From NCBI RefSeq assembly GCF_002865645.1, contig NW_020194600.1:62001-126000 (forward strand): a DNA stretch of 64,000 nt. The letters are read 5' to 3'. Every line of letters starts with the position of its first letter. Position 1 is the first letter of the stretch. The notes beneath the pieces are model-generated. The model was not told the DNA's origin. It made no database searches and saw only the letters and a list, made by a program, of their open reading frames with translations. The stretch is from Hyaloscypha bicolor E. Lineage: Eukaryota > Ascomycota > Leotiomycetes > Helotiales > Hyaloscyphaceae. The position numbers were made by a program, and so were the translations under genes. This document shows, in pieces, positions 9,598 to 19,170 of the stretch.

Positions 9598-11287
9598 GAG
9601 GCCTGGGCTTGGCATATTGAAGAGCAGCGGCCCCCCCTTTTCTTTCGTCACGTGTGTGCCACCGCCCCTTGGTGGCACTCTGATAAATATAAATAAATAT
9701 GGCTTCTCCTTGCTTGCCGGCATTGTTAAGGCCCGCAAGCATGATTGCGTGCCCCCGCGTTCGTCTCATCATTTAACAATGACGCTTTGATCAGAGCGAG
9801 GCTGCGAGTGTGCAGGCCGTGGAGAGCCCCAACAATGCATAAACTCTCAACCCATCTCCTGCCATGACCCGTTGTTCACGTTGCTCAAGTCGTCCCCCGC
9901 CAGGCAGTCAGGCCGTCATCTCTCCAAAGTGAGGCTGAAAGCTACAGTAATAAACTGAAAGTCCCTTAGGCGGAGAGTTTCTTGGAGTAGTTTCGAATCA
10001 ATGTTTTCGGCCCCAGGAGATACAATTCGTCGCCCCGTGCCCCCCGATTCAGATGGCAGTGCTCTGAACCTTTCGTCTGCAGCCTGCTCTCTCCAAACAC
10101 TCTGATGGTCAGACAGCTCGGGCCAGGTCAGCACGGTAATGATTGAAATGAAATTCATTGTGGGCAGCCTCTCGTCGCTGCAGCCAACTGATGAGCGACC
10201 TCTCCCGAGTGCCGGCAACGATTGGCCAATTCGCCAGACGCCCCAGCATCGTTGAGATGCACGACTTGTGGTCTTGCATGCGGCAAAGACGAAATACGTG
10301 GGGCAGAATTCTTCGTCACGCACCTCCGGCCGAGTTTCTCGATCGTCTGCAGAACCCCGGCTCCAGTGGTTGGGGGATATGTATATACCTTAGGAAAAGC
10401 AAGTTGGGTGTGATATGTTTGTTGTCTCAACCCATGGCGGCCGGCCGTTACTCCCGCCCGCAGTAATTGTCATCACATTCTTGAGTTCTTCAGCATGTCT
10501 CCGAGGTTCCGGCTGCCTCCTGTTCCTCTGTTCCTCGACACCCATCGCTTCATTTCGAGCAGTGCAAGCTAGGGGGAGGCTTGGACGACGAAACCTCGTG
10601 AAGATCTGGGCGGGAATAATAACGTGGCCGGCCGGGGCGTGCTAGCAACCGCAAGGGTCGAAACCCCTCCTCTAATGCAGGTCGAAATGGATGCCGAGCC
10701 CCTGAGTTTTTGGAATTCAATGCTACAGTACAGACTGCAGGATGCTTGTGATGTCAACCAGCAGAGAGGCGTCTGAAGTTCTGAACAATGAGGATCTGCA
10801 GATATTTGTAGGCTGTTTCAGAAGGAGAGTTTTGGAGACTCTGGTTCTGGTCCGTCCGTGGGTGCAGCGCCACACAGGACCTTGCGGTGAAGAGATGTCC
10901 AAGGCCAGCACTTCGCAGCACCAATTCGACGACAGCGTCTCCACCAGACTTGTATAGTTAAAGCACAAATCTTCCAGCTCCTCTCCTTCCATGGAGCTAC
11001 GGATAATGTCAGATGCGTTGGGGCCCATGCCTGGATCCTGCAACGGCGTCTCTCTAAGTCTTTCTTTTGGAGCATCTAAGGATTCCGTTGCGACTTTCCG
11101 CCAGCCGTTAGGTGTGATCAGTGTTGAATCCATGCATGGGCGTTTTGCGCTTTGGTCCCGAAGAAATGATAACAAAATTGGCCCATCTATATTGAACCGC
11201 ATTCCATTCCTGTCAAAACCCCGTGAAGCCCCTCCCGCCTGCTTGCCCTCCCCATCTTCTGGCCAGGCCAGTCCTCCGTAGAGCACA

Positions 11288-13991
11288 ATGGAGGTGCCTC
11301 CAGAAGCTCTCAGAGAGCACACAGCTTCGAGATTGCCCTCGTACCGCTTCCTGGATATCAAGACGACAGGCCCGGTCGTTTCGGTCTCACCTAGAGCGAT
11401 GCACGGCCACGATAAACTCCAGGTACAGGCTTCACGGCCCAGCAACGAGCCAGCTAGTTCTACCACCAGCAACCTCATAAAACCTCCTTCTGCTAAAGAT
11501 ACCGTGCACAACCGCACCCATTCTGCGAGCACCATCTCGACTCCCCAAAAGCGCGATCCTCCCAAGGCACGACCGCAGACGCTTCCCTATCCCAGCATTC
11601 CTGGCGCTCTCGAGTCGTCCATTCAACCGGCGCCGACCTCCACGCCCAGAGCACAAAAGGCAAGAAATGTCAGCAGGGACGTTGGGAAGGGGCCGCCCAG
11701 AGCAATGATTACCCAGCGATCGTACAAAGTCGAGAACTCGAGCAGCTCTTCCACCACCGACTGGGTCGCACAGCAGCAGTCGATTTCCACCGGTGACGGC
11801 GACGGTGACGAGGAACACCCGCCGCAGGTTTCCGCACAACCACAAACATCACGCCCCGTTGCAGACAGCGCGCCAGGAAGACCTCTCATCAAACCCATTC
11901 GTGGCTTTAAGCCTTCGACACGCAAAAGCGTCGAGATGACTGCGCGCCGCACTTCGATGGATCCGGACAGTACGCTGAGAGCGCTGGACGGGTTTGAGAA
12001 TTCACCAAGGAACCCAAACCAGACCGAGCAGGACGAGCACAATAGCGATGATAGTGATTTATTTCTACGAGCAGCGAGGGAGGAGGAGTTGGCGCGACAG
12101 GCCAGCAACACGAATGGAGATGGTCTGAGCCGCTCCGATAGCAGAAGGGTAGGTTCCCATATTTATATCCCACATTCACGATTCCGAGATCTGCGAGGAG
12201 GATGATCCTGCTTCAGCACCCCACACTTTCCTTCTTCAAGTTTCAACCTAGATCTGAAGCCATGTACATCTTGTGGCTTTAATCTCATTAACACATTATC
12301 TCTAGTCCCGAATCGGACATCGCGCATCTCTCCCACCTTCAAGCAATCAGTACCAGCCCTCGATATCTCGTCGCCGTGGCTCTGATAATGAGAGTCTCAA
12401 TGGTTCTCGTCTGGTCGACGAGCAAGAGGGCATTTCTCAGGCATTGACTTATCGTCCAGCTGCCAGGGACCGCCCTTCTGCGCTCGATGATATCAATAGA
12501 AGCCGATACTTTGCTGCGAACTCTCGATCTACCCCCACCACTCCAAGGGGGCTGGGAAGTAGAGAGATATCCCCGGAATCACAGACGCCTTATGGTGGAC
12601 GCAGACCCTCTGCCCCAGACGCCGCACCACCTTCACGCACCTCCTCATACCGCCAATCGAATCTGTCATATTCGACCCCTCGAACTTACAATTCGTCACC
12701 TCTGGTCTCGCGTACAATGGACGTGCCTGACACCCCTGAGACACCCCGTGCAGCAGAAGGAACAGAGTCTACTGTATCAACAACAGCTCCATCCACTGTC
12801 TGGGACGAGTTAGAAGACCTCAAGTCACGTATACATAGACTTGAGTTAACAGGAAAGTTACCGGCCACATCTGGAGCTGCAATGTCTCGTGCCTCCAACG
12901 AACGACCGCCCACTGCAACTACGACCGTCACCACCATGTCCTCATCCCCAAAGAGGGGACGAGGAAATAGCATCTCGCCAACGGAAGCTGTCCCAACTGA
13001 TAAGCCTGCCGAGGCTCACCCACTCCTTCATGCAGCTCTTGCGAAATCCAAACCATTACTGAGCACCGAGGTATATAAAGCCTTGGAGGCCACTGCCGCG
13101 GACGCTCTAGCGATCGCGTCTATGATGGGAAGCTCTGGCCAGCCTGGACCCATCTCAAGCTCACAGTCCACCATTGGAGGAACATCTTCGGTCTCAGATC
13201 GACAGGTTCGTCGGAAAGCCGACAGTATGTGCCGAAGCTTAACGGAGTTGTGTCTGGCATTGTCCGAAGGAAAGACTGAGCAGAGCATGCCTGTTGTCAA
13301 TCAAGTTGCGTTGCAGCCGACCAGCCGTGATAATGAACTTCGTGTCAACCCAGAAACAGCCAACAACCAGCGCCAACTGGTAACGACTGATCTTACCAGG
13401 GTGAAATCCAGTCCAAGAGCTCTGAGTCGTCTAGAGGCACGACGAAGTAGCCTTCTTGCGACGAGTGCATTACCAAGCCCTCGTCACGCACCTTCAGAAG
13501 CCGGTACTCCTACTCAGAGTTCGATGGCTGGACGTCGAACATCATTGCTCCTTCGAAGTCGACGTGGCGGCACTGAGGAACCTGAAGAGGAAGACGATAC
13601 CCGGTTCCGCGCACCTTCTAGAGCAGTTACTGAGCTTGGAAGGATCAGAAACTCTCCGAGAGAGTACACTTCTCAACAACCGCTTCCCGAGAAGTCAGCT
13701 TCTGTGCAGTCTTCTTTGCCGGTCAGGAGGCATTACACATCAACAAATCTCACGAACAATAGTGTCCCCCCAACGCCGCCGGTCTCGAGTTTAGGAGGCA
13801 GAAAATACCTGGACCGGTCAACACCTGAGAGAGACACCACCAGTGTTGTGGGAAGATTGGCTGAGGATCGTGGACAAAGAAAATCGTCAATTGGCCAAGG
13901 CTTTCCATTAGGAAGAACAGGTAGCCTAAATCGAAGGAGACAGCCTACATCAAACGACTCATCTGCCGGACAGCAAAATGGGTACCAATGA
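11288..13991 (+). CDS. conserved disordered fungal protein, function unknown
   Basis: Two exons, 11288-12148 and 12306-13991 (intron 157 bp, GTAGGT...CTCTAG), give 848 residues. Most of it is Ser/Thr/Pro/Arg-rich and predicted disordered. Two parts look folded: a short heptad-like segment TVWDELEDLKSRIHRLELTG, then, after a spacer rich in SPKRG motifs, a helical block from HPLLHAALAKSKPLLS through the cysteine-containing MCRSLTELCLALSEG. This pattern (coiled-coil, then helical bundle, then long basic tail) recalls scaffold or septum/cytoskeleton proteins of filamentous fungi, but I do not recognise a named domain. The ATG at 11288 has a good context (AGCACAATGG) and an open frame right after it. 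The long upstream region suggests strong regulation. I assign no function. Confidence 0.8.
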
Positions 13992-14756
13992 TCTCAAATC
14001 ATTATATTTGTACAACATCACGATCTGGAGTTTTGGAATCGGCAGCGCCTACATTGGAGCGTCTTTTCACAGTTTGTTTTCGCCAACATTGGGAAGGGGC
14101 ACTTTGAGATACCCAAGACATGGTTCAACGATGGCACGATGAAACGTATCACGGACGCAATAGCGAACACTATGAGAATGCTCTCGCTGTAAATATTGCT
14201 ACTTGCGTGCCTTTGCATCCGCTAGCCTTTCAAGGCCTGTAACACTACCCGCTCATGAAACGGTGGATATAGCTTTCCCATTGCTTTGCATTGTAGCTAG
14301 ATATGGAGTTTGGGAGGTGCGTGTCTACGGAGAGGAACCATGAATGTATAACAGTTTGAGGCGCAATTCGCATTTGCCCCGAGCGTGCTCGATGCTTGAC
14401 ATTTGCACCCTTTCTCCTCGCTCGTCAAGTGACACCCTTTTCCATCCTTTGTCTCTCCGTCATCAAAATCGGCATTGAGTTGAGAAAGCAAGCGCTGGGC
14501 GGAGGAGTGAACAGAAGTGAAGGGAGTATCATGAAAGCCGGAGAAGTCAGGCAGCCTAGAACGGAATTTGATTTCATGTGCATCATTTAGTCACTTCTGA
14601 GTCCGTGGCAGAGACTAATAACACGCATTTGTGCTGGTCGGAAGATATCGGCTCCCTTTGTGGTCTCCAGTTCCAACTCCTACTGTGCACAACAAAGTCT
14701 GAATTGGAACAGGATTACGAAGACTTTCAAGAGGGCTGGTGATTTTGATTTATCAT
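13992..14756. other. convergent intergenic region, no gene seen
   Basis: It separates two 3' ends. Only short frames are present. Confidence 0.5.
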
Positions 14757-16180
14757 TCAAGTCAGCAGGCTCGAGATGTCATCCTCTTTCGTCATTGGCC
14801 AATCCCCGCCTCTAAGCACAAAGTCTTCAAGATCTTTTGTCCTCCTTGTATCACGAAACGTCGAATAAAAGTCTGTCCAATCCGCCTTGTAGATCGGTAA
14901 CAGCATCCATGTCTCGCCATCCGCTTCCAGTGATTTCAAAACCCCTGAGACCTGGAACTTCTCTAGAGTAGAGCCGAACTTATCTCTTATTGCTTCGAGG
15001 AACGCCTTCCAACTTCCGTCCACCAACTCTCCCAGGATAGATAGACGTCTCAGAGAATCTACCTGCCTTCCAAGGAAGGAGAAGAATTGGGCTGTATCCA
15101 TACTCACTCCAGAAAGTGAAAGTGTATGCAATTTGGTTGGGCATGGCGGGGTTTGCGGGAGGAAGTCGAGCGGGACAGGCAGGAGCAATTCAAACTTGAG
15201 GTAGATGTTTTCCAGATTCGGGGATGCTGAAATCCTCTTGCGGAGCCGGGTGCTGGCGATGCCATTTGAGAGGAACTCTTGCGGCTGATCGCATATGGTC
15301 AGGTTAAGGGACTTCAATCCGTTGAGATATCCATAAATATCCGGAGTCACTAGGTCCTCTTCGCCGCTGAAAAAGAACGAAGTGAGCTGATCATGGCCCA
15401 TGTGCTGGATCTCCAACCCTGCCTGTTTTGCCGCAGCTAGGATGTCCACCAATTGGCTCGATCCCCGTTGACTTTGGAGTGACCGATAAGTTTCCATGTT
15501 ATACTCTTCCCATACTTTTCTCAGAATACGGTGCTTGAAGGGATTGGGGCACACCACATCGAGCGTGGTGACTTGAGGTGCCTGTCGAAAGGCACGGATC
15601 AGCGAATCTCTGTCCCGCTCTTGCTCATCATCGAGATGCCTTCGCTCGATAATAGCATCAAGTTCTTCCAGTGCCTCCTGCTCCTCTCGCGTAGGGACAA
15701 AGTCTATGATTTCATAGTGACTCAGATGCGAATGACGAGAGCAAACTATAGATCGCAAATAGTCCGCATCCCAATCCTTAAGTTTCTCTGATTAGCAATG
15801 CCGAATAAGGAGCATTTTCGTAGATTGAAAATATTGCTTTTCAAGCTTTTCATGCTGAAAGCACGGCTAGAAAGTACACATCACCGGTAACATATGGGAA
15901 CGGGGTCTTTGTGCGTGGAGAAACATGAACCTACACTGCTGTAAAATTTGACCTTCCTGATGACTCTGGCCGCTTGACGTGACACATTTGGGCTGGCTCC
16001 AATACTGATAAGCCGCGGAATATCGAGAGAATACGACTTGATGGTGAAGCAGGGAAGTAGCAACGTTTCCAGTCCGACCACAGCCCACGAAGTTGACACT
16101 AGGCGCAATGACTTCAAAGCCTCGATGTCGACATAACCGTAGATTAATCTCTTGACCTCGTATGGTAGATTGGCAGCCAT
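14757..16180 (-). CDS. F-box-like protein with a leucine-rich C-terminal part
   Basis: Two exons, 16180-15935 and 15785-14757, give 424 residues. I chose the donor GTAGGT and the acceptor TCAGAG because they keep frame; a donor four bases later with an acceptor two bases earlier also keeps frame and changes two residues. The first 45 residues (MAANLPYEVKRLIYGYVDIE then ALKSLRLVSTSW) match the F-box pattern: a LP..., hydrophobic helix, then L..LRLVSKSW. The rest has irregular Leu-rich strands such as SLNLTICDQPQEFLSNG and LHTLSLSGVSM, like degenerate LRRs of fungal F-box proteins. F-box proteins link substrates to SCF ubiquitin ligases through Skp1. The substrate cannot be guessed. It is divergent from tpt1 with only 175 bp between starts. 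Confidence 0.75.
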
Positions 16181-16355
16181 GGTATGAGGCTGTTCTCGTA
16201 GCAAGAGAGCCTTGCCATGAGGGCTGTGCTGATGTTTGAGTTGGTTTCATCGTTTGTCGAAGTTGAGATGTCGTGCCGGTGACTCAGGCAGGGCTGAAGG
16301 GCAGCACACACTTAAGCGAGATCATTCATAAAAAGCTCTCTCCTCTTCACACATT

Positions 16356-17597
16356 ATGCTCAACAGATCGTTTTTCGTCTTTTCAGCTATCAAGAACTCT
16401 TCTACATACTACCCTTTCTCCAGAACATACGGCTACCAAATCAACGACAAGAGCACAACCAGAATGGCTGCTTCTAGAAGTGGGGAAGATTTCATACACA
16501 TGGCAGAGGAGCTGGATCTCACAGATCGGGGAGGAAAGCGAGGTGCACGAGGAGGCCGGCCAAAAGCTGGGGGAAGCGGTGGCAGCGGAAGCAGAGGAAA
16601 TAGAGCTGGAGGAAGTGGCGGGGGAGAGATGAATAGGGAGGTCGCCATCTCTAAGGCCCTGTCGAAGTTACTGAGGCATGCCGCTGTGGATGTTGGCCTG
16701 AAACTCGATCCGGAAGGGTTTGCGAGGGTAGACCAAGTTGTGAGTATTCGATTCCATATTTATCCAGTGACAGGGCCTCTCGTTGAAGCTCATTGTCAAT
16801 ATCACGTGATTATCACGTGCACCTTCTTGAACAGGATGCCAATTGATATTCTCCAGATGCAATGGCAACGTCTGAAGTCACTGCACATTACATTCGAGGA
16901 TATCCAAATAGCCACAACAGATAACGCTAAGCAACGATTCTCCATGAAGCCGAACCCATCACTGAACCCCCCTCCTGATCCAAAATCCGAAACCCCTTCC
17001 GACTGGGTTATACGAGCAAACCAAGGTCATAGCATAGCCGTCGACTCAGCAGCCCTGCTCGTCCCCATCACCATTGAGGCTGGCAACCTTCCGGATGTTG
17101 TGGTACACGGAACGTATTTCGGTGTGTATCAAGCTATTCTCGCTTCAGGCGGTCTGAAAAAGATGAGCCGGAATCATATCCATTTCAGCACAGGTTTACC
17201 AGAAGAGAAGCAAGGAGTTATCAGTGGCATGAGAAATGACGCCGAGCTGCTGATTTACGTCGACATCAAAAAAAGTCTGGAAGACGGAGGAGTTTTGTGG
17301 TGGATCAGCGAGAACGGCGTCCTCCTGACGGAGGGTGATGAGAATGGCATTCTGGGTACGAAATACTGGAAAAGAGTCGAAGGCAGAAAGCAGGACATTG
17401 GCATCCTCTGGGACAATGGTGAGCAGGTTAGAGAGCTGCCCCATAATTTAAGGAACAAGAAGCCGCCGCACGGAAAAGGGCCTGTGCCAAATGGCAAGGA
17501 GAAACTTGCGAAAATCGATGCAAAGGGGAAGGGAAAGTTCATAAGAGCTCCGGACAGATCATTTGGAGAAGACCCCCAAGAAGCAAATGGATCATAG
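16356..17597 (+). CDS. tpt1: tRNA 2'-phosphotransferase Tpt1
   Basis: Two exons, 16356-16739 and 16857-17597, give 374 residues. Tpt1 removes the splice-junction 2'-phosphate left by fungal tRNA ligase, using NAD+. The catalytic R-H-R-R set is visible: Arg-His in LSKLLRH, Arg in VIRANQGHS, and Arg in KMSRNHIHF. The HGTYFGVYQAILASGGL block is the ADP-ribose-binding core. The intron (16740-16856, 117 bp) is inferred because removing it restores the family's continuous text from the N-lobe to RLKSLHITFEDIQ; it is a multiple of three without stops. A second ATG at 16464 would give 338 residues and omit a basic, acid-poor leader. A Gly-rich linker (residues about 55-95) precedes the enzyme domain. 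The C-terminal tail is Lys/Gly-rich. Confidence 0.92.
   Translation: MLNRSFFVFSAIKNSSTYYPFSRTYGYQINDKSTTRMAASRSGEDFIHMAEELDLTDRGGKRGARGGRPKAGGSGGSGSRGNRAGGSGGGEMNREVAISKALSKLLRHAAVDVGLKLDPEGFARVDQVVSIRFHIYPVTGPLVEAHCQYHVIITCTFLNRMPIDILQMQWQRLKSLHITFEDIQIATTDNAKQRFSMKPNPSLNPPPDPKSETPSDWVIRANQGHSIAVDSAALLVPITIEAGNLPDVVVHGTYFGVYQAILASGGLKKMSRNHIHFSTGLPEEKQGVISGMRNDAELLIYVDIKKSLEDGGVLWWISENGVLLTEGDENGILGTKYWKRVEGRKQDIGILWDNGEQVRELPHNLRNKKPPHGKGPVPNGKEKLAKIDAKGKGKFIRAPDRSFGEDPQEANGS
16740..16856 (+). other. in-frame, stop-free intron of tpt1
   Basis: GTGAGT...CTCCAG, 117 bp, phase 0. If retained it adds 39 residues inside the N-lobe of the enzyme. Confidence 0.75.
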
Positions 17598-17827
17598 ACT
17601 CTATCAAGAATGAAATCTCATCGAACCCATAATGCTTCAGCTTGTGTGAGAGTGTCTAGTGCACTTGCAATCGATGATTATCAGCTACCATGAGCTTATT
17701 CAGATCGTGAACACGGGATGCCCAGAGAGTTTTTAAAAGCCTTGTCCTTTTACTTAAATGCTATACCAGGGTATCATGAAACACGTTAACGCCGAGCAAT
17801 GCTTTCCATGACCGTCCATTCTCTTCC
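17598..17827. other. convergent 3' region of tpt1 and efg1
   Basis: A 230 bp gap that must serve both terminators. No other signal is seen. Confidence 0.5.
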
Positions 17828-18766
17828 TCACTGCTCAAAGAAACCACCATCACTGTCATCATCAGCCTGGCCAGCATTCTCATTGCCCGTTGCATTTTGC
17901 AAAGCACCGAATGCTTCGTTCTTCGCAAATGCCATGGACTTGTTCTTAGTCCTGGAATCCTTAGCCTCGCGTTGACTCCTCCTTTCCCTCCGATTCATTC
18001 CAGTCATGTCCACCGGAGGGGGTTGTGGTTTCGCCTTTATTGGTTTTCTCTCCAAAGATTTCGAGACTTGAGCCGGGCCAACTGATATCCTGTTTCTCAA
18101 ACGATTGAGAGTCCCGTCCTCCATGCATTTCTCCACCTCGCCCCACATTGGTGGCTTCGGCTTCGATTCAACCTCCTTCGAAGAATCCGGATCATTAGGA
18201 GACGAGGCCTTCGGAGGATAAAGGCTGACATAAACCTCGCTGAGGGGACAGTATTGGGTGTAGTTGAGGTCGACTTCAGCTACGTGCATCTGAGCCTTCA
18301 ATGTCTCGACTTCTTCTGTTGATTCGGCAGCCAGTAAACATTTCCGCAGCTTTTTCAGTAATCTCGTAGCTTTCTGACGCTCTGCAATAAATCGATCAGT
18401 AGGATCTACCGTCTTCGAGCTCACTGACTTACCGAAGAAACGAACCATGTGATACTTCTTAATCATCTTTTGTCTAGTCTTCTCTGCCTGTGCAGATGCC
18501 AGTTCTTGCTGGTATGCGGCCAGTGCCCGTTCATCTTCTGCTCGCACATCTGCTGGTAGATCTTCTGCACGCTCCAGTTTCCTCGTCACATCGCGGACTC
18601 TCTTCTTTATGGCATTCACGCTTGATGCATGCGCTTGCTTTCTCTGAACTGGAGGCTCGAATCTGCGGGGTTTCTTTGCTGGTTTTGAAGGGTTGCCATA
18701 GACTTGGGATTGCCGTGATGCGTGAACCGCCTCTTGGGGGGTTGCTTCCTGATATTTCCTCTTCAT
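17828..18766 (-). CDS. efg1: rRNA-processing protein Efg1
   Basis: Two exons, 18766-18433 and 18381-17828, give 295 residues. The 51 bp intron (GTAAGT...TTGCAG) is a multiple of three without a stop. Its removal restores the conserved text KKYHMVRFFERQKATRLLKK. Efg1 is a nucleolar protein of early 40S assembly, needed for 18S rRNA processing. The family core is visible: the NAIKKRVRDVTRKLERAEDL helix, the LPADVRAEDERALAAYQQEL helix (together a coiled coil), and a C-terminal NRRERRSQREAKDSRTK basic stretch. The N-terminus is Lys/Arg-rich and should send it to the nucleus. The nearest ATG is at 18766. Length fits fungal Efg1 (about 250-320). Confidence 0.9.
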   Translation of the reverse strand: MKRKYQEATPQEAVHASRQSQVYGNPSKPAKKPRRFEPPVQRKQAHASSVNAIKKRVRDVTRKLERAEDLPADVRAEDERALAAYQQELASAQAEKTRQKMIKKYHMVRFFGKSVSSKTVDPTDRFIAERQKATRLLKKLRKCLLAAESTEEVETLKAQMHVAEVDLNYTQYCPLSEVYVSLYPPKASSPNDPDSSKEVESKPKPPMWGEVEKCMEDGTLNRLRNRISVGPAQVSKSLERKPIKAKPQPPPVDMTGMNRRERRSQREAKDSRTKNKSMAFAKNEAFGALQNATGNENAGQADDDSDGGFFEQ

Positions 18767-19170
18767 GACCAAAGGTGTGCTCTGCTAGAGTTTAGAGTTC
18801 CTGCAGAGAACTCTCGGTAATTTTGTAGCATTTTCACATTTGAAGTCACTAACCTTAGCGTCGGCAGAATCTCACCGCCCATTGAACCACGTGATATTAG
18901 ATGGGATGAAGAAGACGACCAACACTATTTCTTTTCAGACGTGTCTGTGGACATATCCGCCTCCTTGTTTAATCAAACTCGCATCGTGACTTGAGTACTG
19001 GAGTAGAAAAATCGAACTCCATATCGACCTGGGACTTCACCAGACTCAGACTATAGTGCTATTCCAATGGTGTGTGGACTCAGGACCAAGTGAGAGGCAG
19101 ATGCTTCTAGGGTTGTTGTGAGCGTCGTTGAACGGGACCAGAGCATAACCATACTAGCCACATTGAAACG
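18767..19170. promoter_or_regulatory. divergent promoter region, efg1 / sea4
   Basis: 404 bp between two start codons. A CACGTG-like core (ACCACGTGAT) lies at about 18887-18894. No other site is clear. Confidence 0.35.

Larger units (their letters stand above)
7695..11287. other. 3.6 kb repeat-rich intergenic region between two divergent genes
   Basis: No frame here has recognisable protein features. The stretch contains purine tracts, hexamer arrays, a TATAAATA element and an AT-rich element (9681-9703). It must hold the promoters and perhaps long 5' UTRs of both flanking genes. A 280-codon open frame on the minus strand (10723-11565) overlaps the start of the next gene and looks like chance. 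Confidence 0.5.

Noticed and set aside
10723..11565. 280-codon open frame on the minus strand
   Set aside because: It overlaps the start and first exon of the plus-strand gene, has no domain, and its text looks like antisense of Ser/Pro-rich coding DNA.
12840..12900. LPATSG text in the disordered protein, similar to the bacterial LPXTG sortase motif
   Set aside because: The motif is not exact (Ser in place of Gly), and fungi have no sortase; the protein lacks a signal peptide and a C-terminal helix.
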